From Prevotella sp. (GTDB taxonomy: Bacteria > Bacteroidota > Bacteroidia > Bacteroidales > Bacteroidaceae), in the NCBI GenBank assembly GCA_024697645.1, contig JAILFH010000027.1, positions 1 to 48,524 on the forward strand: a DNA stretch of 48,524 nt, given 5' to 3'. Shown here one piece after another: positions 26,563 through 34,927 of the stretch (its first letter is position 1; every line of letters begins with the position of its first letter). The notes below the pieces were generated by a model. It was not told the DNA's origin and searched no databases. It saw only the letters and a list, made by a program, of their open reading frames with translations. Both the position numbers and the translations under genes were made by a program.

Positions 26563-26985
26563 TTATCTTCCTCCCTTCATCCGTCGACTCTCCATATAGT
26601 CTTGCAGGATGATTGTCGCACTGATTTCATCGACAAGCGCTTTATCCTGTCGAGCCTTTTTCCTCAAACCGCCGTCTATCATCGCCCGATGTGCCAACAC
26701 CGAAGTGAAGCGTTCATCATAGAATTCTATAGGAACCTGCTGGTGATTGCGCCAACGATTCACGAACTGCTGAACACGAGCCAGATTCTCACTCGGCTCA
26801 CCATTCGGCTGACGAGGTTCGCCCACGACAATCAACTCTACCTCCTCACGGGCAATATAACTGACCAGAAAGTCGTAGAGTTCAGACGTAGAAACAGTCG
26901 CCAATCCGCCTGCAATGAGTTGCAAGGGATCGGTGACTGCAATTCCTGTACGTTTTTTGCCGTAGTCTATGGAAAGAATTCTCAC
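26563..26985 (-). CDS. ruvX: Holliday junction resolvase-like YqgF/RuvX nuclease
   Basis: RNase H-fold protein of 140 residues. It begins MRILSIDYGKKRTGIAVTD with the first catalytic Asp, followed by VVGEPRQPNGEPS and FYDERFTSVLAH; LVDEISATIILQDY supplies the last acidic residues. In Escherichia coli the homologue takes part in pre-16S rRNA 5' processing, so either that or junction resolution is possible. It lies between the SPOR gene and def. Confidence 0.93.
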   Translation of the reverse strand: MRILSIDYGKKRTGIAVTDPLQLIAGGLATVSTSELYDFLVSYIAREEVELIVVGEPRQPNGEPSENLARVQQFVNRWRNHQQVPIEFYDERFTSVLAHRAMIDGGLRKKARQDKALVDEISATIILQDYMESRRMKGGR

Positions 26986-27024
26986 AACGTTTTCCTTACT
27001 ACAAAATCAAGATACCGCTACTCC

Positions 27025-27516
27025 TTATTTATTATAGAGCAACCAAGCATCAGGATAAGTAGAACGGAAAGCATCGCGCGAACGAGCAGCATCAGCCTTA
27101 TCAGCAAATGTCGAAGCGACAACGCGATAGAGACCACGCTCGTTGTTCTTCACAATCTGAGCATCATAGCCAGCAGCCTTCAGTTTGTTCTGAAGTCCCT
27201 GGGCATTAGCCTGAACAGAGAAAGAACCAACCACTACGCTGTAGTTCTTAAGACCAGTACCGCTGACGAGCGAAACTGACTCCGAACGATAAGTTGCATT
27301 GTCGTAATTGTCAACTACTGTCTGAGTGGGCTGCTGAGTAATGGGAGTTACCACGGGAGCATCAACAACTGTGTTGTCGGTTGTCTGAGCAGCGGCTTCA
27401 GCCTCGGCAGCCTTTGCCTTGTCGTAGGCTTTACGATAAGCACTTTCTTTGGAACCGCAACTGGCCAAAGTTAATACAGCGCACAGACCGGCGCACAAAA
27501 CCAATGATTTCTTCAT
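27025..27516 (-). CDS. SPOR-domain lipoprotein
   Basis: A 163-residue lipoprotein. The signal peptide ends in the lipobox LASC, so the mature protein would start at Cys20 and be lipid-anchored. An Ala/Glu-rich stretch and a Thr/Pro linker lead to a C-terminal SPOR domain (about 88-163: NYSVVVGSFSVQANAQGLQN, then YRVVASTF). SPOR domains bind peptidoglycan with denuded glycan strands, typically at division sites. It is the first gene of the minus-strand group with ruvX, def and the TPR gene; only a weak promoter-like TAATTTCG is seen upstream. Confidence 0.9.
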   Translation of the reverse strand: MKKSLVLCAGLCAVLTLASCGSKESAYRKAYDKAKAAEAEAAAQTTDNTVVDAPVVTPITQQPTQTVVDNYDNATYRSESVSLVSGTGLKNYSVVVGSFSVQANAQGLQNKLKAAGYDAQIVKNNERGLYRVVASTFADKADAARSRDAFRSTYPDAWLLYNK

Positions 27517-27692
27517 ACTTTTCTTTAATATTAATAATTATAATTTATGAAATTCGCAATATTTTTGGCGAAATTACAAAATATCTCCCGAAAAACACTC
27601 AATTTGTCGCATAAAGTTTGTTAAAACACTTAAAACAAACTTTTTTAACAAAAAAACTCCGCTATTTTTGAGGCTTTTTCCAATAGTTTTGC

Positions 27693-27700
27693 TACATTTG
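27693..27700 (+). promoter_or_regulatory. -7 promoter box of the YtxH-holin operon
   Basis: TACATTTG with TTG at 27668-27670, 22 bp upstream. The first ATG of the operon is 42 bp further on. Confidence 0.7.
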
Positions 27701-27742
27701 CGAAGAATTTCAAGTATTAATTATAAAAAACTATCGACAATT

Positions 27743-27961
27743 ATGAAAACATTAGGTTATTTTGGCGCATTTATTGGTGGCGCAATCGCTGGTGCAGCAC
27801 TTGGTCTTCTTATGGCTCCTGAAAAGGGAACAGAAACTCGCAACCGCATCACTGATGCTGTAGATGATTTCTGCAACAAACACAACATCAAACTCAGCCG
27901 CAAGGAAGTTGACGACCTCGTTGACGACATCAAAGAGGCTGCTGCTGACATTGTTGAATAA
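27743..27961 (+). CDS. YtxH-domain membrane protein
   Basis: A 72-residue protein with an N-terminal glycine/alanine-rich membrane segment (FGAFIGGAIAGAALGLLMAP), the PEKGTETRNRI motif and a charged helical tail. This matches the YtxH family, often stress-linked and associated with the envelope; its precise function is unknown. The ATG at 27743 was chosen because it follows the promoter and gives the family N-terminus. A holin-like gene and a third small gene follow. Confidence 0.85.
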   Translation: MKTLGYFGAFIGGAIAGAALGLLMAPEKGTETRNRITDAVDDFCNKHNIKLSRKEVDDLVDDIKEAAADIVE

Positions 27962-28000
27962 ACTCTCTTCTGACTCTGCCTTTCGTAAAAACAGCACATT

Positions 28001-28357
28001 ATGTTCTCAAACGACCGCAACATAGAAACTATCGGCCAACTGGTAGAGGCGATGAAAGAGTACATCGGGCTTCAGCGTGACTACATGAAACTCGATGTTG
28101 TGGAGAAGGTTGTGCGGCTCATCACTGCCATCACGCTCACCGTGGTGCTCTCGCTGCTCATCATCCTCATCCTCATCTATCTCTCCTTTGCCGCTGCCTA
28201 TGCATTAGGCACTGTCATGAGTCAGGCCGCGGCATTCGTCATTGTCGCTGCGGTCTATTTGTTCATCTTCCTGCTGTTGTTAGCATTCCGCAAACAGTGG
28301 ATTGAGCGACCTGTGGTCAAATTCCTCGCCAGTTTGCTCATCGATAAACAAGTTTAA
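28001..28357 (+). CDS. Phage-holin-III-like (DUF1469 type) membrane protein
   Basis: 118 residues with an N-terminal amphipathic helix and two membrane segments (about 48-70 and 78-98), typical of the putative actinobacterial Holin-X/DUF1469 family. Despite the family name these are usually chromosomal envelope proteins paired with YtxH-domain proteins, as here; no phage genes surround it. It lies 39 bp after the YtxH gene. Confidence 0.8.
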   Translation: MFSNDRNIETIGQLVEAMKEYIGLQRDYMKLDVVEKVVRLITAITLTVVLSLLIILILIYLSFAAAYALGTVMSQAAAFVIVAAVYLFIFLLLLAFRKQWIERPVVKFLASLLIDKQV

Positions 28358-28369
28358 AAGCAAAGCATT

Positions 28370-28660
28370 ATGGAACTAAATAGCAACCCTACCCCAACGA
28401 CTCCGACTGCTGCCAACACCAATGGCATTAACTCTCTCGAGGAGATTCGCAATCGGAAAGATGCTTTGCGCCAACAGATTGACAAGAGCGATTCCAACAT
28501 CCGCCAACTCTGGGGGCAACTTTTCGTGAAGCCGGAACCTTTCTCCGCCCTAACGCCAACCAAGCGCTTCAGCACAATTATGAACACAGGTGCAGGCGTT
28601 CTCGACGGAATCATTCTCGGTTGGAAACTCTACCGAAAGTACTGGAAGAAAAAGAAGTAA
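28370..28660 (+). CDS. Small hypothetical protein of the YtxH-holin operon
   Basis: 96 residues. It has a Pro/Thr/Asn-rich start, a charged coiled-coil-prone middle (LEEIRNRKDALRQQIDKSDS), a short hydrophobic C-terminal stretch (GAGVLDGIILGW) and a basic end (KLYRKYWKKKK). No characterised family is recognised, but third genes of this form often accompany YtxH and DUF1469 proteins. It lies 12 bp after the holin-like gene and 15 bp before a strong terminator. Confidence 0.7.
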   Translation: MELNSNPTPTTPTAANTNGINSLEEIRNRKDALRQQIDKSDSNIRQLWGQLFVKPEPFSALTPTKRFSTIMNTGAGVLDGIILGWKLYRKYWKKKK

Positions 28661-28675
28661 GCAACTCAAGCAATT

Positions 28676-28732
28676 AGAGGACAAGGAAACAATTTCTTCA
28701 TTGAAATCCGTTTCTTTGTCCTCTTTTTTTTT
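28676..28732 (+). terminator. Terminator of the YtxH-holin operon
   Basis: AGAGGACAAGGAAAC pairs with GTTTCTTTGTCCTCT (one mismatch), followed by a T run of at least eight. Confidence 0.9.
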
Positions 28733-28880
28733 CCTTATTGCTTACTTTTACCAAAAGGTCTACTTGCTTTATACGATACAAAAACAACCTTCTATGTTAA
28801 TTTGAGAAGGTTTATGCTTTACAAAATAAATCGCATTCAGTCAAGGACAAAAACTTTGCAAAGAGAAAATTTCGATTCAG

Positions 28881-29555
28881 TTAAGGACAATAATCTTCCA
28901 CAATTACAACCCCATCTGAAACTCGGAAGTGAATATCGTAATTGAGGAAAGGCATTCCGTAAACTTTCTCTGGGTCATTCTGATAATGCGGACGAGGGTC
29001 AAGTTCAAGCGTGTGGCGAAGAGTAGAGAGTTCATCCTCTGTCAAGCGCGTCGACCACGATTCAGGAATCAAGACCTCCAGTCGCTGCCACTTGCGCGTA
29101 TCAACAAATCCACTACGGGCATCAGCGTGACTGTCGGCATAGACGATATAAGGCTTGATGTCGTAGATGGGTGTTCCGTCCATCAGGTCTCCTCCGAGAA
29201 CATGAATAATGGGTCCGCGTTTGGTATTGAGTTCGATTCGTTCAATACGAACTGACGACAACCCTAACGGATTCGGACGAAACGGCGAACGCGAAGCAAA
29301 CACACCGACTTTCTCGTTTCCTCCCAACACCGGCGGACGAACCACAGGACTCACCGCCCGATGCGGATTGGCGGAAAACTCCCATATGAGCCAAATGTAA
29401 TCAAATTCCTCCAGACCCCGCAGATAGTCAGCATTGCGATAAGCAGGCTCAAAGACTATCTCACCGCGAAGTTCCTCGACGAGTCCACTCTGCTTCGGAA
29501 TTCCAAATTTCGAAGTGAACGGCGAACGGAAATGGGCAATGGGTTTAATTTCCAT
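28881..29555 (-). CDS. trmO: tRNA (t6A37) N6-methyltransferase TrmO family
   Basis: 224 residues of the TsaA/UPF0066 family, which methylates N6-threonylcarbamoyladenosine at position 37 of a threonine tRNA. Seen motifs: IKPIAHFRSPF, FGIPKQSGL, DYIWLIWEF, SRSPFRPNPLGLSSVRI and DGTPIYDIKPY. I chose ATG 29555 (MEIKPIAHF) because the longer reading starts upstream with no homology. It is the last gene of the long minus-strand run, 31 bp after the PAP2 gene. The 3' end sequence, ATTCAGTTAAGGACAA, is nearly repeated about 40 bp downstream. Confidence 0.93.
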   Translation of the reverse strand: MEIKPIAHFRSPFTSKFGIPKQSGLVEELRGEIVFEPAYRNADYLRGLEEFDYIWLIWEFSANPHRAVSPVVRPPVLGGNEKVGVFASRSPFRPNPLGLSSVRIERIELNTKRGPIIHVLGGDLMDGTPIYDIKPYIVYADSHADARSGFVDTRKWQRLEVLIPESWSTRLTEDELSTLRHTLELDPRPHYQNDPEKVYGMPFLNYDIHFRVSDGVVIVEDYCP

Positions 29556-29586
29556 TATTAAATTGTGGATTAAAGTCGGAAGAGCG

Positions 29587-30267
29587 TCAGGTGATTGTAA
29601 TAAATATCGGAGCAATGAGGAAGGCCGCCAACAACACTAATTCCACAACAATAGGAACGTAAGGATGTTTCAATTCTGTGGGTGTCTGGTAATGGCTCAC
29701 ACGAACAAAGATATAATAGAACAATCCCGCGCTGAGAACGCCCAGGAGCATTCCCGCCAACAAGTCTCCGGGATAATGAACACCCAGATAGAGCCGACTG
29801 TAGCAAAGCAAAAGCGCCCAGCCCGCCAGGAACCAGTTCAGGAGCCTACGACGAAGCAAAAGCGCAAGGAAGAAGGCAAAGCCCCACGCATTGCTGGAAT
29901 GGGCTGAGGGGAAGCCAAACCGCCCTCCGCGATGATTGTCGACGATGTGAACATAATGACTCAGCGGATTGTTGAGATTGCTGGGGCGAAGGCGACCAAT
30001 ATTCGGACGAATCAACTGTGAGTTGAGTGCATCAGTGAAGAGAAACACCAGACCGATAGCGGCCAGACAAAGCAACAACGTGCGCCATGAGAAATTGCGC
30101 ACCAAGACGTAAAGGACCGAAAGATAAAGTGGAATCCAAGCGAATCGGTGACTGCAGAGCCACATAAACGTGTCCCAATATGAGGTATGATGCTGGTTGA
30201 CCGCCAACAGCATCGTTGCATCGGTACTGTCGGCCCATTGATAAATATCTGTGATGATTTCAGTCAT
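29587..30267 (-). CDS. PAP2-family membrane phosphatase
   Basis: 226 residues with about five or six membrane segments. The phosphatase signature is complete: RPNIGRLRPS, FPSAHSSN and SRLYLGVHYPGD. Possible substrates are undecaprenyl pyrophosphate or lipid A phosphates. Its neighbour upstream (9-bp gap) is a phosphoglycerol-type transferase, so lipid or lipid A headgroup remodelling is a reasonable idea, but it is only inferred from context. Confidence 0.88.
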   Translation of the reverse strand: MTEIITDIYQWADSTDATMLLAVNQHHTSYWDTFMWLCSHRFAWIPLYLSVLYVLVRNFSWRTLLLCLAAIGLVFLFTDALNSQLIRPNIGRLRPSNLNNPLSHYVHIVDNHRGGRFGFPSAHSSNAWGFAFFLALLLRRRLLNWFLAGWALLLCYSRLYLGVHYPGDLLAGMLLGVLSAGLFYYIFVRVSHYQTPTELKHPYVPIVVELVLLAAFLIAPIFITIT

Positions 30268-30276
30268 ATTTGAAGT

Positions 30277-32130
30277 CTATTTAGTTGCAATGTCGTCGTA
30301 GATTATCTGCAGATAGGCCTTGCCCATTTGCAGGAGAGTGTCATTGTCGTCAGCCTTTCCCGCAACCACACGAGCCGATTTATTGTCGTAGATGAATCGT
30401 TGCTCGTTCGTCACCAACCCAAACGCATCGGGCACAGCAAAGAAAGCAAAATGGGGTATCGTAGAATCCATAAGGTCCTTGCTGAAGGGGAAGTCGTCGT
30501 GACTCAGGCCCAGTTGAGCAAGGAGTGTGGCCGCAATGTCTTGCTGCGAGCCAATCGTGCTAATCTGTCTGGGCACTGCGATAGCCCCACCGACCATGAT
30601 AAGCGGAATCTCGTAGCGCGAGAAGTCGGTGTTCTTGATGTCTTTCGGATAGGCACCGAGATGATCGGGAACAAACACGACGAGCGTATTCTGCCAACGC
30701 GCGGAAGCCTGCAACTGACGGATGAAACCACCGACACAACTATCGGTATAGGCGAATGCATTCAGGCGTTCGTCGCTGAGTTTATGATACGGCACCTCGA
30801 ACGGCTCGTGCGAACTGGAGGTCTGAACAATCCGCAACAACGGACTCTTGGAGTTCTCCTTCGCAGCATCTTCTGCAACACGCTGGAACAGGATGTGGTC
30901 GTGAACGCCCCACTTGCTGAGTCGGTCTTTCACGGGGAAACTCACGTCTGAGATGATGTCCTCAATCCCCTGACCAATGAGATAGGAGCGCATATTGGTA
31001 AAGTCAGCATCGCCCCCATAATAATAACGCAGTTGGTAGCCGTTCTTCTTCAGCACCGCAGGAACCGACGAGAGCGACTGCGTCTTACGAGGATACTTCA
31101 TCAGACTCATCGTCGGTTGGGCGGGATAGCCGCTGAGGATTGAGACCAAGCCGCGATCCGTACGGAAACTGTTGGCGTAGAAATGGGTAAAGAGAATACC
31201 CTGCTGGGCGAGCGTGTCGAGTTCTGTAGCGACACCGTTACCGCCGAGCGTCTTCATGAGTTTCGAGGAGAAACTCTCAAGAATGATAATATAGATGTCA
31301 GGGCGCTGATTCTTCAGCAGCATTTCCGACGGCCCGTTCCCCTTCGGAGTCAGTCGGGCGGCGAGTTGTGTGGCCTTCGCGTCGTCCATGAATCTGTATT
31401 GCGAAGCGAAGTCGTTCTCATGTGAAAGCGACTCCATCAGACTAAACAAAGGATTCACCGCCGCATGATTGATCGCGGGCTGTTCACTGAAATAGACGCG
31501 TCCCGTGTTCATCGACGAAACAGAGAATCCGCCACGAATCACAAGAAACGTCAGACCGCACAGAATCAGAAGCAACAGTGACGTGAGCAACTGAGTGGGC
31601 AACAGCGGGAGTTTGTTCTTGCAGAAAGACTTCAGCCCAAACGCGAGACAGGCTCCCTCATAGAACAACACAGAAACCAGCAACCAAGCGACAATCCCGA
31701 TGATTATCCCCCCAATGCCCATACTCGCGAAGGCGTCCTTAGGCGAAGAGAAGAAATAGAACAGCGGCGTCGAGTCGAGCGGAAATCCCCAGTATTCGTA
31801 GAGGATGATGTTCAGAAGGAAAGAAAAGGCCACCAGACAAGCCGAAGCGGCGAGCCAGAAACGCGCTATTCCCCGAAGCGCTCTGAACGGCTTCCACACC
31901 GAGACGAGCACCAACAGCAACGGAAGCGACACGAGATAGCCCGCCATCGACATATCGAGTTGGAGCCCATGAAGCATCACGCTCAGATAGTCGGTCGCGC
32001 CGCAATCAGCATAAAGCCCATGATACCACAGCATGAACAACGGCTTCTGCACGAGAAACACGACGACCCAATAGAGCCAAAGCATGAGGACTCGCCAGAG
32101 TTGCGTTGTGAGGAATGGTCTTTCTTTCAT
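30277..32130 (-). CDS. LTA-synthase-like sulfatase-fold membrane transferase
   Basis: 617 residues. About five membrane segments fill the first 200 residues; an alkaline-phosphatase-fold catalytic domain occupies the periplasmic C-terminal part. DIYIIILESFSSK supplies the metal ligand Glu285, NSFRTDRGL the nucleophile Thr324, and VPDHLGAYPKD the later Asp-His pair. Gram-positive relatives polymerise glycerol phosphate into lipoteichoic acid; Gram-negative relatives transfer phosphoglycerol or phosphoethanolamine to glucans or lipids. The latter is more likely here. It sits 24 bp after hutI and 9 bp before the PAP2 gene. Confidence 0.88.
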   Translation of the reverse strand: MKERPFLTTQLWRVLMLWLYWVVVFLVQKPLFMLWYHGLYADCGATDYLSVMLHGLQLDMSMAGYLVSLPLLLVLVSVWKPFRALRGIARFWLAASACLVAFSFLLNIILYEYWGFPLDSTPLFYFFSSPKDAFASMGIGGIIIGIVAWLLVSVLFYEGACLAFGLKSFCKNKLPLLPTQLLTSLLLLILCGLTFLVIRGGFSVSSMNTGRVYFSEQPAINHAAVNPLFSLMESLSHENDFASQYRFMDDAKATQLAARLTPKGNGPSEMLLKNQRPDIYIIILESFSSKLMKTLGGNGVATELDTLAQQGILFTHFYANSFRTDRGLVSILSGYPAQPTMSLMKYPRKTQSLSSVPAVLKKNGYQLRYYYGGDADFTNMRSYLIGQGIEDIISDVSFPVKDRLSKWGVHDHILFQRVAEDAAKENSKSPLLRIVQTSSSHEPFEVPYHKLSDERLNAFAYTDSCVGGFIRQLQASARWQNTLVVFVPDHLGAYPKDIKNTDFSRYEIPLIMVGGAIAVPRQISTIGSQQDIAATLLAQLGLSHDDFPFSKDLMDSTIPHFAFFAVPDAFGLVTNEQRFIYDNKSARVVAGKADDNDTLLQMGKAYLQIIYDDIATK

Positions 32131-32154
32131 CTGTTTCAGTTTTATGTTCCGACT

Positions 32155-33420
32155 CTACCCTACCTCTTCACCGCGAAGGAACAGGCGCTCAATGATGGGC
32201 GTCGTGTAGGCGTAGGGAATAAAGTCAATCGAGGGAATCGGCCGCGTGATGAAGAAGTTGGCAACATTGCCGCGACGGATGCTTCCATACTCGTTGCTGA
32301 GTCCCATCGCCGCAGCCGAATTTATCGTTGCAGCGTTCAGGGCCTCTGCAGGCATAAGTCTCATCTTGATGCAGGCAAGTGCAACGACAAACTTCATGTC
32401 ACCCGAGGGAGTTGAGCCAGGATTGTAGTCGCTGGCAACAGCCAGAGGCAGTCCGCTGTCAATTATCTTGCGACCCGGGGCAAAGGGCATGTTCAGGAAG
32501 AACGATGTTCCGGGCAGAGCGGTAGGAATCGTGCGCAACGATGGCTCGGTCGGATGCTCACTCAGGAGTTCAATATCGCGCTCGGTCATACTCTCCAGAT
32601 GGTCAACCGAAAGCGCATGATTCTTCACGGCCACCTCTACCCCACCCGAATCGGCGAGTTCCTGACCGTGAATCTTTCCTCGCATTCCGAACTGAGCCGC
32701 AGCCTTCAGCATACGGTCGGTTTCCTCAGGCGTGAAGAAGCCCTCATCGCAGAACACATCGACGAAGTCGGCGAGTTGCTCTTGCGCTACGGCGGGCAGC
32801 ATCTCGTTGACAATCAGGTCGACATACTCGCTCTGTCTGCCCTGATAGGCGCGTCCCACAGCATGTGCCCCAAGGAACGTAGAGACGACCTTCAGGGGCG
32901 AAGTCTCCTTGATGCGGCGAACGACGCGCAGCATCTTCAATTCGTCCTCGGTGTTCAGACCGTAGCCGCTCTTAATCTCAACGGCACCCGTTCCCTTGCG
33001 GATAATCTCGCGAATGCGCGCCATAGCCTGCTCGTAGAGTTCGTCTTCAGAGAGTTCGTGCAGTCGGTCGGCCGAGTTCAGAATTCCCCCACCTCTGCGC
33101 GCAATCTCCGCATAACTCAGTCCGCGAATCTTGTCGACAAACTCCCCCTCGCGACTGTCGGCATAGACGATATGTGTATGACTGTCGCAGAACGACGGCA
33201 GCACCGTTCCCCCTGCTGCATCAACCACCAGCGTGTCGGCATCAGTCGTGGGAAGCGCGTCAGCCGACTCGCTGCCGAAGTCGCTGATTCTCCCATCCTC
33301 CACCAGCATCCACGCATGTTCGATGGTGTTCAAACGAGCCATCTCGCTGCCCTGCAGAAACAGAACAGGTTCATGCTGAATGCCAGCAAGGAGGCCGATA
33401 TTTTTAATGAACGTCTTCAT
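32155..33420 (-). CDS. hutI: Imidazolonepropionase
   Basis: Third step of histidine breakdown: imidazolone-5-propionate to N-formimino-L-glutamate. The 421-residue metallo-amidohydrolase shows SFCDSHTHIVYADSREGEF, GAVEIKSGYGL and KIHGQELADSGG, and ends with the usual SDYNPGSTPSGDM region. I chose ATG 33420 over a TTG at 33438; it overlaps the hutH end by 17 bp, implying translational coupling. Confidence 0.97.
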   Translation of the reverse strand: MKTFIKNIGLLAGIQHEPVLFLQGSEMARLNTIEHAWMLVEDGRISDFGSESADALPTTDADTLVVDAAGGTVLPSFCDSHTHIVYADSREGEFVDKIRGLSYAEIARRGGGILNSADRLHELSEDELYEQAMARIREIIRKGTGAVEIKSGYGLNTEDELKMLRVVRRIKETSPLKVVSTFLGAHAVGRAYQGRQSEYVDLIVNEMLPAVAQEQLADFVDVFCDEGFFTPEETDRMLKAAAQFGMRGKIHGQELADSGGVEVAVKNHALSVDHLESMTERDIELLSEHPTEPSLRTIPTALPGTSFFLNMPFAPGRKIIDSGLPLAVASDYNPGSTPSGDMKFVVALACIKMRLMPAEALNAATINSAAAMGLSNEYGSIRRGNVANFFITRPIPSIDFIPYAYTTPIIERLFLRGEEVG

Positions 33421-34894
33421 ACGTACGGAGGAATTCAATCGAACGTTCGATATGAGGATACATCAGTTCGTCGTTGAGGATAAACGGAACGCGCTTGCGA
33501 TAGGCTTCGTGGATGCGGCAGATGGCCGGCGAAGAGCGCAGCGGCAGACGGAAGTCAAGAGCCTGAGCGGCATTGAACAACTCAATGGCCAGCACGCGCT
33601 CGGTGTTCAGAATCACCTTATATAATTTAATGGCGCCATTGGCTCCCATCGACACGTGGTCTTCCTGATCCTGACACGAAGGAATCGAGTCCACCGACGA
33701 AGGCATTGCCAACGACTTGTTCAGCGATACGGCCGAAGCAGCAGTGTACTGCGTAATCATGAAGCCGCTGTTGACACCCGGATTGGCGACAAGGAATGAG
33801 GGCAGACCGCGCGTACCGCTTACAAGTCGATAGATACGACGCTCCGAGATATTGGCGAGTTCGCTCATCGCAATCGACAGGAAGTCAATCGGCAGTGCGA
33901 TAGGCTCACCGTGAAAGTTACCTGCGGAGATAATCAAGTCCTCTTCGGGGCAAACGGTCGGGTTGTCGGTTGCTGAGTTGATTTCAGTATCAATCACCGA
34001 ACGCACATAGCGAATCGTGTCCTTCACCGACCCATGAACCTGAGGCACACAGCGGAACGAGTATGGGTCCTGCACGTGAGCCTTCACGCCATTGATGAGT
34101 TGACTGCCCTCAAGCATCTCCCTCATGCGGGCAGCGGTCTCGATTTGTCCCTGATGTGGACGAACGGCATGAACGGCGTGAGTGAACGGTTCCTTACGGC
34201 CGTCGTAGGCATCGAGCGACATTGCTGCAATCTTGTCGGCCCAGTCGCTGAGGCGCTTCGCCTTCAGCAAAGCCCATACGGCAAAGGCACTCATGTTCTG
34301 CGTGCCGTTGAGCAGCGCGAGACCTTCCTTCGAGGCGAGTTGGATAGGCTTCCAACGCTTCTTGCGCAGTAGTTCCTCACCACTGATCACCTTCCCCTGA
34401 TACTCCACCTCACCGAGTCCGATGAGCGGAAGACAGAGATGGGCCAGCGGCACAAGGTCGCCCGATGCGCCGAGCGAACCCTGCTTATAGACGATGGGAT
34501 AGACGTCGTTGTTGAAGAACTGCACCAGACGCTGCACCGTGTCGAGTTTGCAGCCGCTATAGCCATAACTGAGCGACTGAATCTTCAGCAGCAGCATGAT
34601 TTTCACAATGTCGTTGGGCACGCGGTCGCCTGTTCCGCAAGCGTGCGACTTGATGAGGTTCACCTGCAACTGGCTGAGTTGTTCCTTGCCAATAGAGACA
34701 TTACAGAGCGACCCGAAGCCTGTCGTCACGCCATAGACGGGCTCGCCGCTGCCACTAATCTTCTTATCGAGATAACTTCTGCACTTCTTGATTCGGTGCT
34801 TGGCATCTTCACTGAGTTCTATTTTTATTCCGTTTCTTATAATCTCGCCGATGCGCTCTATCGTCAGATGCTCGGCACTAATTTCGTGTATCAT
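33404..34894 (-). CDS. hutH: Histidine ammonia-lyase
   Basis: First step of histidine breakdown: L-histidine to urocanate and ammonia. The 496 residues contain the Ala-Ser-Gly triad (143-145, in GSLGASGDLVPLAH) that cyclises to the MIO cofactor. Tyr54 is in YGVTTGFGSL, and INSATDNPTV is present. Length and motifs are normal. It lies between hutU (33-bp gap) and hutI (overlapping). Confidence 0.97.
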   Translation of the reverse strand: MIHEISAEHLTIERIGEIIRNGIKIELSEDAKHRIKKCRSYLDKKISGSGEPVYGVTTGFGSLCNVSIGKEQLSQLQVNLIKSHACGTGDRVPNDIVKIMLLLKIQSLSYGYSGCKLDTVQRLVQFFNNDVYPIVYKQGSLGASGDLVPLAHLCLPLIGLGEVEYQGKVISGEELLRKKRWKPIQLASKEGLALLNGTQNMSAFAVWALLKAKRLSDWADKIAAMSLDAYDGRKEPFTHAVHAVRPHQGQIETAARMREMLEGSQLINGVKAHVQDPYSFRCVPQVHGSVKDTIRYVRSVIDTEINSATDNPTVCPEEDLIISAGNFHGEPIALPIDFLSIAMSELANISERRIYRLVSGTRGLPSFLVANPGVNSGFMITQYTAASAVSLNKSLAMPSSVDSIPSCQDQEDHVSMGANGAIKLYKVILNTERVLAIELFNAAQALDFRLPLRSSPAICRIHEAYRKRVPFILNDELMYPHIERSIEFLRTYEDVH

Positions 34895-34927
34895 GTTTAT
34901 GTTTAAAATTATTTGATTAAGGATTGT

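Noticed and set aside
28001..28357. Prophage remnant suggested by the holin-family protein
   Set aside because: No phage genes nearby; the YtxH plus DUF1469 pairing is a normal chromosomal arrangement.
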